Shown here one piece after another: positions 9,063-19,861 of a stretch of 64,000 nt of DNA. The notes below the pieces were generated by a model. It made no database searches. It was not told the DNA's origin and was given only the letters and a program-made list of their open reading frames with translations. Location: assembly GCF_900184795.1 (NCBI RefSeq), contig NZ_FXXN01000027.1:437336-501335 (forward strand). The letters are read 5' to 3'. This stretch comes from Magnetospirillum sp. 15-1. Lineage in GTDB: Bacteria; Pseudomonadota; Alphaproteobacteria; Rhodospirillales; Magnetospirillaceae. Every line of letters begins with the position of its first letter. Position 1 is the first letter of the stretch. Made by a program: the position numbers and the translations under genes.

Positions 9063-9623
9063 TTAATCCCCACCGAACGACAGCCACAGGCCGGTCCGGT
9101 CGCGGCGCAGGGTGATCCCGGCCCGCGCCGCCAGGGTGGCCAGCCGGCCCCTTATGTCGAGGCCGAAGCGGCGGATCAGGTGATCGCCGATTCCGCCGGC
9201 CGCGGCCCAGCCGTCCGGCCGGGCGATCTCCTTCATCACCAGACGCAACAGGCCGGTCTCGTTCAGGTCGAAATCCTGGCGGGCTTCGATGCCGGCCGCC
9301 GACAGGTGGTCGATGTCGGCGGCGAAGCCCTTGTCGTTGGAGGCGATCACCACCGGTCCGGGAACCGGGCGGGCCGCCATTTCCCGCACGGCGCGGGCGA
9401 TGGCCTGATCGGCGGCCTGGGACGGGGCGTCATCGGGAACCGGGGTTTCCGCGGCCACCGCAATACCCCGCCGCGCCAGGGCCTTGCGCCATGGCGCCAT
9501 GGCCGCCTCGCGCCCGAACAGCTCGACGCGGCCGGCCCCGGCCCAGCGGCCCAGGGATTCCAATTGCCGGGGGCTGGTCAAATTCTCACAATCGATCAAT
9601 ACGATAGCGTTGCTTCTGGTCAC
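9063..9623 (-). CDS. NYN-domain (PIN-like) putative ribonuclease
   Basis: A 186-residue protein with the NYN fold signatures: an N-terminal hydrophobic strand with VLIDCENL (Asp11, likely metal ligand), a middle DQAIARAVREMA region with a conserved Asp, and VVIASNDKGFAADIDHLSAAG with another acidic patch. NYN domains are Mg-dependent RNases of the PIN superfamily (LabA/DUF88-like). The C-terminal 60 residues (GWAAAGGIGDHLIRRFGLDIRGRL) look like a small winged-helix or OST-HTH-like module. It is a lone gene; substrate unknown. Confidence 0.75.
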   Translation of the reverse strand: MTRSNAIVLIDCENLTSPRQLESLGRWAGAGRVELFGREAAMAPWRKALARRGIAVAAETPVPDDAPSQAADQAIARAVREMAARPVPGPVVIASNDKGFAADIDHLSAAGIEARQDFDLNETGLLRLVMKEIARPDGWAAAGGIGDHLIRRFGLDIRGRLATLAARAGITLRRDRTGLWLSFGGD

Positions 9624-9763
9624 GGATTCCTATCCCGCATGGCACAAAATTCACGACACGGCTTCCCGTCCGGCTCCGTGTCATATAACCTCTGTCAGAT
9701 CGGGGCCGTTCCAGGCTCCGGCAGGATGATCATCTCATCCGGGTGAATTCGGCGGGAGTAGGA

Positions 9764-9991
9764 ATGTTCAAGCGCAAGTCCGTTGATGCACAGGTCGGCG
9801 ACATGTTCATCAAGACCCACGACACCAAGAAGAGCGTTTGGGTGGTCGAGAAGATTTTCGAGCACGTGGACGGCATCATGCATGCCCGGCTGTTCAACAA
9901 GCTGCAGCCCAAGACCATGATTACCGTATCGGCCTCGACGCTCGCCGATCCCGACTTCTTTCACCGGGCTCCCCCCGCCCCGCTGGACTGA
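9764..9991 (+). CDS. hypothetical 75-residue protein
   Basis: A small protein with a beta-rich pattern (VGDMFIKTHDTKKSVWVVEKIFEH) ending in a proline-rich tail. The ATG at 9764 follows GGGAGTAGGA; a GTG seven codons upstream is the alternative start. Its last 31 bases overlap, tail to tail, the end of the DUF4239 gene on the other strand. The pattern suggests a small metabolic or regulatory domain conserved among relatives, but I cannot name the family. Confidence 0.65.
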   Translation: MFKRKSVDAQVGDMFIKTHDTKKSVWVVEKIFEHVDGIMHARLFNKLQPKTMITVSASTLADPDFFHRAPPAPLD

Positions 9992-10755
9992 TCCATCAGG
10001 GCCGCGATCGGCCCGGCGTGAACCTGGGTGGGCGGCTGGAACGGGTTGCCCTGCACCAGTACGATGGCCGCCGTCGGGGCGGCGGCGGCCGCAAAGATCA
10101 CCATGGCCAGGATTTCCGCCCGCGCCTGATCCACGTGGACCATGGCGATGGAAATCATGGTGAGGAAGCCGAGAAAGGCCATCCCCAGCCATTTCAGCGG
10201 ATTGACGTGGGTCTGGGACAGCGCGATGCGCAGGCCCCGTGCCGCGCGGACCTGGGTGGCCTGGCTCAGCATCAATCCATGCACGCCGCTTGGCGCCGCC
10301 GTCGCGACCTCGGGGCCGGCCAGCAAGGCCAGCAGCCGGTCCAGCTGGTCCGACGCCGCGCGGCTGCTCTGGCGCCGGGCGAGCAGCGGCCATTCCTCGA
10401 CCACGGCGATGCGGGCATAGTCGCGTACCGCGTTCTCCACCCTGGCCTTGACCGGGACGGGCAGGTGCTCGGCCAGGGCCTCGATGCTGCGCAGCCCGTC
10501 GGCTTCCTGGTAGACGGCGTTGAGTGCCCGGTCGTGGGCGTTCCAGGTGTCGTTGGCCAGGAAGGCCAGGGTCAGGGCGAACAAAACCCCGACGACCCCC
10601 AGGAAGGGCGGCGATACGCCGCGCCAGGCGCGGATGCGTTCGGACCAGGGCGAACGCAGGGTCACCCACAGCAGGAACCACGCCCCGAGAAAGGTGCCGA
10701 GCAGGGCGATGGCGGCATAGCCGTAATGGTCATAGGTGCCGAGCGTGGCGGTCAT
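9961..10755 (-). CDS. DUF4239-family membrane protein
   Basis: A 264-residue integral membrane protein. Two membrane helices lie near the N-terminus (about 13-33 and 50-68, the second followed by NDTWNAHDRA) and two near the C-terminus (about 188-208 and 215-232). A soluble helical region lies between them, with the ADGLRSIEALAEHLP and VVEEWPLL stretches typical of DUF4239 (bestrophin-like) proteins. The family function is not established. It lies 76 bases downstream of the bacteriohemerythrin gene on the same strand, so the two may share a transcript. Confidence 0.75.
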   Translation of the reverse strand: MTATLGTYDHYGYAAIALLGTFLGAWFLLWVTLRSPWSERIRAWRGVSPPFLGVVGVLFALTLAFLANDTWNAHDRALNAVYQEADGLRSIEALAEHLPVPVKARVENAVRDYARIAVVEEWPLLARRQSSRAASDQLDRLLALLAGPEVATAAPSGVHGLMLSQATQVRAARGLRIALSQTHVNPLKWLGMAFLGFLTMISIAMVHVDQARAEILAMVIFAAAAAPTAAIVLVQGNPFQPPTQVHAGPIAALMDQSSGAGGAR

Positions 10756-10831
10756 GGGGCGGTCCTGGTTGGGGAACGCCCCGTTCCACCCCGGCGGTGC
10801 CCTTGGGTGACGATGACCAGCGAGGCTGAAA

Positions 10832-11245
10832 TCACCGGTAGCCGTATCCGGCCATGTCGAGGTGGCTCTTGAAGTTGATGTCGCCCTTCAGCAGGTAGTC
10901 CACGAAGGCCATCCGCATTTCCGTGGCGATACGCCGGGCGTCCGGCAGGGCGCCGCCGGTTTCCACCTGCTCCCTCAGCCGATTCAGGCGGGCCAGATTG
11001 GCCGACTGGGTCTCGCGGATGTGGTCGATGCCGGGATAGGAGGTGCGGACCAGCAGGTCCACCTCCTCGGCCTGATGACGGATCAGATGCTGCAGCAGAT
11101 GTTCCAGCCGCATGACCGCCTCGGCGCGGTCTCCACGGCCCAGGGCCGCCTCGACTTCGCCGATGGTGTTCAGTTGCTCGCGATGGGCGCGATCGAACTC
11201 GTCGACCCCGACACTCAGTGCATCAACCCAGAAATCCGTGGACAT
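10832..11245 (-). CDS. bacteriohemerythrin
   Basis: A 137-residue single-domain hemerythrin. The di-iron ligand pattern is visible: FDRAHREQL near the N-terminus, then HLLQHLIRHQAEEVDLL, and FKSHLDMAG near the C-terminus. Such proteins bind oxygen at a non-heme di-iron site; magnetotactic and other microaerophilic alphaproteobacteria carry many copies, where they may carry or sense oxygen. The start at 11245 (MSTDFWVDAL) fits the family; the frame is open 15 codons further upstream. Confidence 0.88.
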   Translation of the reverse strand: MSTDFWVDALSVGVDEFDRAHREQLNTIGEVEAALGRGDRAEAVMRLEHLLQHLIRHQAEEVDLLVRTSYPGIDHIRETQSANLARLNRLREQVETGGALPDARRIATEMRMAFVDYLLKGDINFKSHLDMAGYGYR

Positions 11246-11324
11246 GGACCCGCGTCCGCAATGCCGATGACGAGATTTCCAGGCTATCACAGGGGCATAC
11301 TAATCGCCAGGATCATCGGCTCTA

Positions 11325-12218
11325 TCAGCCGCGGGCTCGCGCTACTTTCGAACCGGTGGGGCGGCCCAGCGCCGAACAGATGAAATTTCCGGCGGCAATC
11401 AGCCTGTCCAGGTCGACGCCGGTGTGGATGCCCATGCCGTTCAGCATGTAGACCAGATCCTCGCTGGCCACGTTGCCGGCGGCGCCCTTGGCATAGGGAC
11501 AACCGCCCAGCCCGGCCACCGAGGAATCCATCACCGCCACGCCGCGCTCCATGACCGCCAGCAGGTTGGCCAGGGCTTGGCCGTAGGTATCGTGGAAGTG
11601 GGCGGCCAGCATCTCGACGGGCAGGCGGGCCGCCACGGCATCGATCATGGCCTGGGCCTTGGCGGGGGTTCCCACCCCCACCGTATCGCCCAGCGAGATT
11701 TCGTAGCAGCCCATGGCGGCCAGCTTGCCGGCGACCTCGGCCACCGCCGCCGGGGCGATGGGGCCTTCGTAGGGGCAGCCCAGCACGCAGGAGACGTAGC
11801 CCCGCACCCTAAGGCCCTCGGCCCGTGCCCGGACGGCCAGGGGGGCGAAGCGCTCCAGGCTTTCGGCGATGGAGCAGTTGATGTTCCTGCTCGAAAAGGT
11901 CTCCGACGCGGCGGCGAACACCGCCACCTCCTCGGCTCTCGCGGCCAATGCCGCCTCCAGCCCCTGCAGATTGGGGGTCAGCACCGGATAGGACACGCCG
12001 GGCCGCCGGGTGATGGCGGCCATCACCTCGGTGGTGGCCGCCATCTGCGGCACCCATTTGGGGCTGACGAAGCTGCCCGATTCGATGGCGGTCAGGCCGG
12101 TTTCGGTCAGCCGGTCGATCAGCCCGACCTTGACCTCCACCGACACCGGCTTGGGCTCGTTCTGCAAGCCGTCGCGCGGGCCGACCTCGACGATCTTGAC
12201 GCGGCTGGGATGACGCAT
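11325..12218 (-). CDS. liuE: hydroxymethylglutaryl-CoA lyase
   Basis: A 297-residue TIM-barrel enzyme that splits HMG-CoA into acetyl-CoA and acetoacetate, the last step of leucine breakdown. It has [10 protein letters not shown] at the N-terminus (metal and substrate binding), [12 protein letters not shown], the [12 protein letters not shown] metal site, and the catalytic-Cys signature [14 protein letters not shown] near the C-terminus. The start at 12218 follows GAGAAGGTTCGGACC; the ATG seven codons upstream has no ribosome site. It is the last gene of the minus-strand leucine operon, 40 bases after the carboxylase alpha gene. Confidence 0.95.
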   Translation of the reverse strand: MRHPSRVKIVEVGPRDGLQNEPKPVSVEVKVGLIDRLTETGLTAIESGSFVSPKWVPQMAATTEVMAAITRRPGVSYPVLTPNLQGLEAALAARAEEVAVFAAASETFSSRNINCSIAESLERFAPLAVRARAEGLRVRGYVSCVLGCPYEGPIAPAAVAEVAGKLAAMGCYEISLGDTVGVGTPAKAQAMIDAVAARLPVEMLAAHFHDTYGQALANLLAVMERGVAVMDSSVAGLGGCPYAKGAAGNVASEDLVYMLNGMGIHTGVDLDRLIAAGNFICSALGRPTGSKVARARG

Positions 12219-12258
12219 GGTCCGAACCTTCTCTTCCATTCGGGGCGGCGGCCCAATT

Positions 12259-14256
12259 TCACTCGCTGACCTCGAAGGCCAGCAACTCTGTGCCCTCGGC
12301 CACCGCGTCGCCCACCTTGAAGTGGATGGCGGCGACGACGCCCTCGGCGGGGGCCTTGATGGCGTGCTCCATCTTCATGGCCTCGACGACGATCAGCGGC
12401 TGACCGGCGGCGACCGCATCGCCCGGCTTGACCAGCACCTGCACCACGGTGCCCGGCATGGGAGCCGCCAGACGGCCGTCGCCGCCTTCGCGCTCGGCCG
12501 CCGTGGCGGACGGGTCGTCCAGCTTGATCTTCCAGACGTGGCCGTCGTGCAGCACGGTGATGTCGAAGCCCGAGCGCACCACCGAGGCGGTGCGCCGCTC
12601 GGCCCCGATCTCCGCCGACAAGGTGGTGCCGGTCAGACTGGCGCGCCGCGCCGACAGGGTCTGGTCGGGCAGGTCCAATTGCCAGCCGTCGGCGACGAAG
12701 TGCACGGTGACCCGGCGCTCGTCGCCTCCGTCCACGAAGCGGAAGTCGTGGTGGTTGTCGTCGTTGAGGCGCCAGCCGTTGGTCTGGTGCCAGGGGGAAT
12801 GGGGATCGCCGGAGCGCGCCGCCGCCTTGGCGCTGTCGTCTTCGCGCCACAGCAGCAGGGCCAGGGAGGCGAAGGCCAGCCCCATGGCCGGTACCGGGGC
12901 GGGGGGCGGCAGCAGATCGGCACGGTGGCGCTCGATGAAGCCGGTATCGATTTCCAGCGCGGCGAAGGCGGGGTGGGCGGCGATGGCCCCCAGGAACGAG
13001 ACGTTGGTGGTGACGCCCGCCACCTGATAATCGGCCAGCGCCCGGCGCAGGCGTCGCAGCGCCGCGTCGCGGTCCTCGTCCCAGACGATCAGCTTGGCGA
13101 TCATCGGGTCGTAGAAGGGCGTGACCTCGTCGCCCTGGCGCACACCGGTATCGACGCGCACGTGGCGGTTCTCGGACGGAGGCGCCAGATGGACCAGCTT
13201 GCCGATGGCCGGCAGGAAGTCCCGGGAGGGGTCCTCGGCATAAAGCCGGGCCTCGAAGGCATGGCCCTTGCGGGAAAGCTGCTCCTGGGCCAGGGGCAGC
13301 CTGGCCCCCGACGCCACCAGCAACTGCCATTCCACCAGATCAAGGCCGGTGATCATCTCGGTGACCGGGTGCTCCACCTGGAGCCGCGTATTCATCTCGA
13401 TGAAGAAGAAGCGGCCGTCCTGATACAGGAATTCCACCGTGCCGGCGCCGACGTAATCCACCGCCTGGGCGGCGGAAACGGCGGCCTCGCCCATGGCGCG
13501 CCGCGTCTCGTCGGCCAATGCCGGGGCGGGAGCCTCCTCGATCACCTTCTGATGGCGGCGCTGGATGGAGCAATCGCGCTCGAACAGATAGACGCCGTTG
13601 CCAAAGGTGTCGCAGAACACCTGGATCTCCACATGGCGCGGGCGCCCCAGATAGGTCTCCAGCAGCAGGGAATCGTCGCCGAACGCGGCCTTGGCCTCAC
13701 GCTTGGCCGAGGCCACGGCATCGGCCAGACCGGACGCCTCGGTCACCACCCGCATGCCCTTGCCGCCGCCACCGGCGCTGGCCTTGACCAGCACGGGATA
13801 GCCGATCAATGCCGCCTCGCGGGTCAGTTCCTCCAGGGATTGCCCCTTGCCGTGATAGCCGGGCACCAGCGGCACGCCGGCCGCTTCCATCAGCCGCTTG
13901 GACTCGGCCTTGGAGCCCATGGCATGGATGGCGCCCACCGGCGGGCCGATGAACACCACGCCAGCCTTGGCGCAGCCTTCCGCAAAGCCGGCATTCTCGG
14001 ACAGGAAGCCGTAACCGGGATGGATGGCCTGGGCTCCGGTGCGTTTGGCGGCCTCGAGAATGACGTCGCCCTTGAGGTAGCTCTCGGCGGCGGCGGCGGG
14101 GCCGATCAGTACCGCCTCGTCGGCCATGGCCACGTGCATGGCGTTGGCGTCGGCCTCGGAATAGACCGCCACGGTGCGGATGCCCAGACGCCGTGCGGTG
14201 CGCATGACCCGGCAGGCGATTTCGCCGCGATTGGCGATGAGGATCTTATCGAACAT
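12259..14256 (-). CDS. liuD: methylcrotonyl-CoA carboxylase, biotin-containing alpha subunit
   Basis: A 665-residue subunit. In order it has a biotin carboxylase N-domain ([19 protein letters not shown]), an ATP-grasp domain with the glycine-rich loop [12 protein letters not shown] and [13 protein letters not shown], a linker (BT) domain, and a biotinyl domain with EAMKMEH (biotinyl Lys628). It carboxylates biotin with bicarbonate and ATP; the beta subunit passes the carboxyl group to 3-methylcrotonyl-CoA. Length and operon context distinguish it from acetyl- and propionyl-CoA carboxylases. The start [11 protein letters not shown] is the family start; the upstream open frame runs through a repeat and is rejected. 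Confidence 0.95.
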   Translation of the reverse strand: MFDKILIANRGEIACRVMRTARRLGIRTVAVYSEADANAMHVAMADEAVLIGPAAAAESYLKGDVILEAAKRTGAQAIHPGYGFLSENAGFAEGCAKAGVVFIGPPVGAIHAMGSKAESKRLMEAAGVPLVPGYHGKGQSLEELTREAALIGYPVLVKASAGGGGKGMRVVTEASGLADAVASAKREAKAAFGDDSLLLETYLGRPRHVEIQVFCDTFGNGVYLFERDCSIQRRHQKVIEEAPAPALADETRRAMGEAAVSAAQAVDYVGAGTVEFLYQDGRFFFIEMNTRLQVEHPVTEMITGLDLVEWQLLVASGARLPLAQEQLSRKGHAFEARLYAEDPSRDFLPAIGKLVHLAPPSENRHVRVDTGVRQGDEVTPFYDPMIAKLIVWDEDRDAALRRLRRALADYQVAGVTTNVSFLGAIAAHPAFAALEIDTGFIERHRADLLPPPAPVPAMGLAFASLALLLWREDDSAKAAARSGDPHSPWHQTNGWRLNDDNHHDFRFVDGGDERRVTVHFVADGWQLDLPDQTLSARRASLTGTTLSAEIGAERRTASVVRSGFDITVLHDGHVWKIKLDDPSATAAEREGGDGRLAAPMPGTVVQVLVKPGDAVAAGQPLIVVEAMKMEHAIKAPAEGVVAAIHFKVGDAVAEGTELLAFEVSE

Positions 14257-14290
14257 GCTTGTTCCCCGAGACGCTCTAAATCTGATGATC

Positions 14291-14391
14291 GTCATGCCCG
14301 GACGTGTTCCGGGTGTCCACGCCGGGCCGCAACTCCATTCCTCGGGACTTGCCGCACCGCGTGGATGGTCGGGTCGAGCCCGGCCATGACG
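14291..14391. repeat. REP-like intergenic palindromes
   Basis: Two palindromic units lie in the gap: CCCGGACGTGTTCCGGG (14297-14313) and a TGGTCGGGTCGAGCCCGGCCA unit at 14365-14385. The latter has the same core as the repeat at 17039-17066. Such GTCATGGCCGGGCTT-type palindromes are common intergenic repeats in alphaproteobacteria. It separates the liuC-type and liuD genes of the leucine operon. Confidence 0.7.
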
Positions 14392-14400
14392 CACAAAAAG

Positions 14401-15183
14401 CTAGTTCACCACCCAACTCGGCTTTCTCTTTTCCAGGAAGGCGCGGATGCCCTCCTTGCCCTCGTCCGAAGCGCGGCGCTGGGCGATCTGCTCGGCGGTC
14501 CAGTGGCGCAGGGATTCGTCCAGGGGCTGGTCGGCGGCGCGGCGGATCAGCCCCTTGGCGGCGCTCATGGCCTCGGGGCCGTTGCCCTTGATCCGGGCCA
14601 GCCACTTGTCCCTGACCTCGCCCAGGCGTTCGGTCGGCACAACCTCGTGGACCAGCCCCGTGGCCCGGGCCTCGGCCGCGTCGAACAGTTCGGCGGTGAC
14701 GGCGTAGCGCCGCGCATGCCGGCCGCCCATGGCGCGCACCACATAGGGGCTGATCACCGCCGGGATGATGCCCAGCTTGACCTCGGACAGGCAGAAGGTG
14801 GCGCCCTCGGCCGCCACCGCCAGATCGCATGCCGCCACCAGCCCGACGCCGCCGCCGTAAGCCGCGCCCTGCACCACGCCGATGACCGGCCGCGGGCAGG
14901 AATCGATGGCTTCCAGCATGTCGGACAAGGCCTGGGCGTCGGCCAGATTCTCCGCATGGGAATAGCCGGCCATGCGCTTCATCCACTCCAGGTCGGCCCC
15001 GGCCGAGAAGCTTTTCCCAGTGGAGTCCAGCACCACGGCGCGGATGCCCGGCGCGGTGGCGGCGTCATGGAAAGCGGCGGCCAACTCGGCGATCAGGGCG
15101 TCGTCGAAGGCGTTGTGCCGCTCGGCCCGATTGAGGGTGATGGTCCGCACCCCGTCATTGGTGCCGATGAGAAGGGCGCTCAT
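14401..15183 (-). CDS. liuC: methylglutaconyl-CoA hydratase (enoyl-CoA hydratase family)
   Basis: A 260-residue crotonase-fold protein. The oxyanion-hole segments KSFSAGADLEWM and GAAYGGGVGLVAACD and the acidic CLSEVKLGIIPAVISPYVV stretch are visible. In this operon its expected job is hydration of 3-methylglutaconyl-CoA to HMG-CoA. The start MSALLIGTND follows a GGAGAAGACTCC sequence; upstream the frame runs into a CACGAAGG repeat. The sequence alone only gives the crotonase family; the substrate comes from context. Confidence 0.9.
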   Translation of the reverse strand: MSALLIGTNDGVRTITLNRAERHNAFDDALIAELAAAFHDAATAPGIRAVVLDSTGKSFSAGADLEWMKRMAGYSHAENLADAQALSDMLEAIDSCPRPVIGVVQGAAYGGGVGLVAACDLAVAAEGATFCLSEVKLGIIPAVISPYVVRAMGGRHARRYAVTAELFDAAEARATGLVHEVVPTERLGEVRDKWLARIKGNGPEAMSAAKGLIRRAADQPLDESLRHWTAEQIAQRRASDEGKEGIRAFLEKRKPSWVVN

Positions 15184-15214
15184 GGAGTCTTCTCCAGGCC
15201 ATGCGGAGGCCGCC

Positions 15215-15317
15215 AATGAACCACGAAGGCACGAAGGCATGAAGACGACACGAAGGAAGGCTGAAAGGATTCATTCCTTCCTGAATCCTTCATGCCTTCG
15301 TGCCTTCGTGGTGAATT
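15215..15317. repeat. CACGAAGG-type inverted repeat, gene-less copy
   Basis: A perfect 24-bp inverted repeat, CCACGAAGGCACGAAGGCATGAAG at 15221-15244 and its complement at 15288-15311, encloses 43 bases that themselves hold a GGATTCA/TGAATCC hairpin. The outer ends (AATGAA and TGAATT) also nearly match. The same octamer-based repeat flanks the GxxExxY gene at 46408-46855. Here no gene lies inside, so it looks like a MITE-like relative. It sits between the MCC beta and hydratase genes. Confidence 0.8.
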
Positions 15318-15371
15318 TCCCCGTGTGCCGCGAAGACGTCGACGGGTGTTCCGGAAAGCCATTCCCGCCTC

Positions 15372-16979
<1,608 letters not shown>

Positions 16980-17008
16980 GGCTGGCAAATTCCGCTTTAT
17001 TCGGCGTT

Positions 17009-17066
17009 ACCCCCGGACTTGGATACCGGGGGTCCATGGATGGCCGGGTCAAGCCCGGCCATGACG
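17009..17066. repeat. REP-like palindromes between ivd and MCC beta
   Basis: ACCCCCGGACTTGGATACCGGGGGT (17009-17033, a CCCCCGG/CCGGGGG stem) is followed by TGGCCGGGTCAAGCCCGGCCA (17041-17061). The second unit matches the palindrome at 14365-14385. Together they form the standard two-hairpin arrangement of this alphaproteobacterial repeat. Confidence 0.75.
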
Positions 17067-17081
17067 GTTTGAGAAGGAGGG

Positions 17082-18251
17082 CTACTTGGTCTCTTCGAAC
17101 AGCTCGCGGCCGATCAGCATGCGGCGGATTTCGCTGGTGCCGGCGCCGATCTCGTAGAGCTTGGCGTCACGCAGCAGCCGGCCGGTGGCGTATTCGTTGA
17201 TATAGCCGTTGCCGCCCAGGGTCTGGATGGCTTCCAGGGTCATCCAGGTGGCCTTCTCGGCGCCGTAGAGGATCACGCCGGCGGCATCCTTGCGATTGGT
17301 CTCGCCCCGGTCGCAGGCCTTGGCGACCGCGTAGGTGTAGGCGCGGCAGGCGTTGAAGGTGGTGTACATATCGGCCAGCTTGCCCTGCATCAGCTGGAAG
17401 GTGCCGATGGGCTGGCCGAACTGGACGCGCTCGTGGACATAGGGGACCACCACGTCCATGCAGGCGGCCATGATGCCCAGCGGCCCGCCGGTCAGCACCA
17501 CGCGCTCGTAATCCAGGCCGCTCATCAGCACGTTGACGCCCTTGCCGATGGTGCCCAGCACGTTCTCTTCCGGCACCTCGCAGTCCTGGAACACCAGTTC
17601 GCCGGTGTTGGAGCCGCGCATGCCCAGCTTGTCCAGCTTCTGCGCCACCGAGAAGCCCTTGAAATTCTTCTCGACCAGGAAGGCGGTGATGCCGCGCGGC
17701 CCGGCGGTGACGTCGGTCTTGGCATAGACCACGATCACGTCGGCGTCGGGGCCGTTGGTGATCCACATCTTGGTGCCGTTGAGGACGTAGCGGTCGCCCT
17801 TTTTCTCGGCCTTCAGCTTCATGCTGACCACGTCGGAGCCGGCATTGGGCTCGCTCATGGCCAGCGCGCCGATGTACTCGCCCGAGATCAGCTTGGGCAG
17901 GTACTTCATCTTCTGCGCTTCGGTGCCGTTGCGCTTGATCTGGTTGACGCAGAGGTTGGAGTGCGCGCCATAGGACAGGCCCACCGAGGCCGAGGCCCGG
18001 CTGATCTCCTCCATGGCCACCACGTGCTCGAGATAGCCCATGCCGGCGCCGCCGTATTTCTCCTCGACGGTGATGCCCAAGAGACCCATGGCCCCCAGGC
18101 GCGGCCAAAGTTCGTTGGGGAATTCGTTGCTGCGGTCGATCTCGGCGGCGCGGGGCGCGATCTCGGCGCTCGCGAAGGCGGCGACCGCGTCGCGCATCAT
18201 GTCGGCGGTTTCACCCAGGTCGAAGTTCAGCGCGGAATTGAAGCCGGTCAT
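17082..18251 (-). CDS. liuA: isovaleryl-CoA dehydrogenase
   Basis: A 389-residue acyl-CoA dehydrogenase that starts the acyl part of leucine breakdown (isovaleryl-CoA to 3-methylcrotonyl-CoA, passing electrons to ETF). It has the N-terminal helical domain, [23 protein letters not shown] and [19 protein letters not shown] of the beta domain, and the C-terminal helices with [14 protein letters not shown] (the Glu that acts as base in isovaleryl-CoA dehydrogenases), [33 protein letters not shown]. The start [14 protein letters not shown] fits relatives; a much longer open frame upstream runs through the AEC gene and is rejected. It is the first gene of the operon. Confidence 0.95.
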   Translation of the reverse strand: MTGFNSALNFDLGETADMMRDAVAAFASAEIAPRAAEIDRSNEFPNELWPRLGAMGLLGITVEEKYGGAGMGYLEHVVAMEEISRASASVGLSYGAHSNLCVNQIKRNGTEAQKMKYLPKLISGEYIGALAMSEPNAGSDVVSMKLKAEKKGDRYVLNGTKMWITNGPDADVIVVYAKTDVTAGPRGITAFLVEKNFKGFSVAQKLDKLGMRGSNTGELVFQDCEVPEENVLGTIGKGVNVLMSGLDYERVVLTGGPLGIMAACMDVVVPYVHERVQFGQPIGTFQLMQGKLADMYTTFNACRAYTYAVAKACDRGETNRKDAAGVILYGAEKATWMTLEAIQTLGGNGYINEYATGRLLRDAKLYEIGAGTSEIRRMLIGRELFEETK

Positions 18252-18343
18252 CGCTCGTTCCCTCATACAGGCCGGTTGGTGCGTTAAACGAGCATACGTT
18301 TTTTTAATTCGGTCGCAAGGGGAAATCGGCACGCGGATGGGAT

Positions 18344-19282
18344 TCAGCCGGCTCCCAGCAGCATCAGCCACAGGGGCAGGATCACCGCTCCGGCGATGGT
18401 CTGGGCGGACAGCATGGTGGCCACCAGGGGGGCGTCGCCGCCCATCCGGCGGGCGGTCACATAGGATGCCGGCGAGGCGGGCAGGGCCGCGTAGATGCCG
18501 CAGGCCGCCAGGGCGATTCCGCCCAGCCCGGCCAGTTTCAGGGCGCCGAAGGCCAGGACGGGCAGAACGAACATCTTGGCGGCGACGGCCAGCCACACCG
18601 ACGGGTTGGGGCGCCTCAGGCTGTCCAGGCGGATGCCCGCGCCGATGGACAAAAGCGCCAGCGGCAGCGAGGCGCCGGCCAGAATGTCGAGGATCGACGC
18701 GGCCACCGACGGCAGGCGGAGGCCGGAGACATTGATGGCGGCGCCCACGGCGCAGGACAGGATCAGGGGATTGGTGACCACTGGCAGAACGGCTTCGCGC
18801 CATCCCATCCGCTTCCCGCTCCGGGCCCAATGCAGCATGGCCAGGGTGGACAGCAGGTTGACCAGGGGGATCACGGCGGCGGTGCAGACGGCGATCAGCG
18901 CCACTCCCTGGCTGCCCCACAGCCCGGCCCCCACGGCCAGGGCCACATAGGTGTTCGGGCGGATGGCGCACTGGAACAGGGAGGTGAAGGCCGGCCCGTT
19001 CAGGGACCAGGGAGCCTGCGCCAGCCGCCCTGCCGCCAGACAGGCGGCCGATGCCATGGTCAGCACGATTCCCGCCTCGACGGCGAAGATGGTGCCGACC
19101 GGCAATCCCTCGAGGCGGGCGCGGGCCAGCGAGGCGACCAGCAGGGCGGGGAGGAACAGGTGGAAGGTGGCCCATTCCGCCGGCGGCCAGAAGGCGTCGT
19201 CCACCCAGCGCCGCGACCGCATCTGGTGACCCAGGGCGATCAGGGCGACGATCGGCGCCAGCGCCGCCAGGACCTGGATCAT
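18344..19282 (-). CDS. AEC-family permease (auxin efflux carrier type)
   Basis: A 312-residue membrane protein with about ten hydrophobic helices and the AEC family signatures: [14 protein letters not shown] in the first half, [17 protein letters not shown] in the middle, and the second repeat beginning near [17 protein letters not shown]. Such transporters move small organic anions such as malate or malonate out of or into the cell; the substrate here is unknown. Its ATG overlaps the TGA of the cyclic-nucleotide-binding gene (ATGA), which suggests translational coupling. The leucine operon begins 92 bases downstream on the same strand, so it could transport an intermediate of that pathway. 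Confidence 0.85.
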   Translation of the reverse strand: MIQVLAALAPIVALIALGHQMRSRRWVDDAFWPPAEWATFHLFLPALLVASLARARLEGLPVGTIFAVEAGIVLTMASAACLAAGRLAQAPWSLNGPAFTSLFQCAIRPNTYVALAVGAGLWGSQGVALIAVCTAAVIPLVNLLSTLAMLHWARSGKRMGWREAVLPVVTNPLILSCAVGAAINVSGLRLPSVAASILDILAGASLPLALLSIGAGIRLDSLRRPNPSVWLAVAAKMFVLPVLAFGALKLAGLGGIALAACGIYAALPASPASYVTARRMGGDAPLVATMLSAQTIAGAVILPLWLMLLGAG

Positions 19283-19680
19283 TCCACCCCGTGTTCCGCC
19301 AGCATGGCCCTGGCGTCGGCCAGGTCGTCGCCCAGTTCGCGGATGGTGGACAGCAGCGAGTGGATCAGGGTGTTCAGCCCCGGCGGCGCCTGATCCATCA
19401 TGGAGCGGATGGCCTCCTTGGTCAGCACCAGACAGGTGGCGTCGTCGTCCACCATGGCGGCGGCCATGCGCGGGCCGTCGTCCAGCAGGGCCATCTCGCC
19501 GAACACCTGGAACGGCCAGACGCGGCCGATGGTGACCTTGCGGCCCGCCACCGTCTTGAAGATGCGGATGGTGCCTTGCTGCAGCATATAGGCCTCGGAG
19601 CCGCGGTCACCTTCCTTGAAGATCACCGTCCCCCGCGGGAAGACGCGTTGCAGTCCGGGCGTGGCGCCGGTATCGGTCAT
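19279..19680 (-). CDS. cyclic nucleotide-binding domain protein
   Basis: A 133-residue protein made almost only of one cNMP-binding (Crp-like) beta-roll: [30 protein letters not shown], then [27 protein letters not shown], the phosphate-binding cassette being [17 protein letters not shown]-terminal helix follows; there is no DNA-binding domain, so it is not a Crp regulator by itself. It may work as a stand-alone sensor. Its stop codon overlaps the start of the AEC permease gene. The start follows AAGGGGATCAGAACC. A longer open frame upstream overlaps the patatin region and is rejected. Confidence 0.85.
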   Translation of the reverse strand: MTDTGATPGLQRVFPRGTVIFKEGDRGSEAYMLQQGTIRIFKTVAGRKVTIGRVWPFQVFGEMALLDDGPRMAAAMVDDDATCLVLTKEAIRSMMDQAPPGLNTLIHSLLSTIRELGDDLADARAMLAEHGVE

Positions 19681-19861
19681 GGTTCTGATCCCCTTCACCC
19701 CAACTGGAAAGGACCGCCAGCATAGCGCGCCGGCCCGGCTTGTCCAATCAGGTAAGGAGCCTGGGGAGTTGTAACGATACCTGCGGTTGCCAGCGGGGGC
19801 GGGGTCGCGGTACGCTTCGGCAAAACAAGGACGGCAACCGTCCTCTCCGGGAGGAACGCTC

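Noticed and set aside
12217-15219. 1000-residue plus-strand ORF opposite the MCC alpha and hydratase genes
   Set aside because: It runs through two genes, two repeats and a spacer without any recognisable domain; shadow of high GC.
15215-15317. CRISPR-like array from the repeated CACGAAGG motif
   Set aside because: The octamers are directly adjacent and inverted at the two ends; there are no spacers and no cas genes.
17082-19175. 697-residue frame fusing an N-terminal extension to isovaleryl-CoA dehydrogenase
   Set aside because: The extension is the AEC gene in a wrong frame plus spacer. The family start and a normal length are obtained from 18251.
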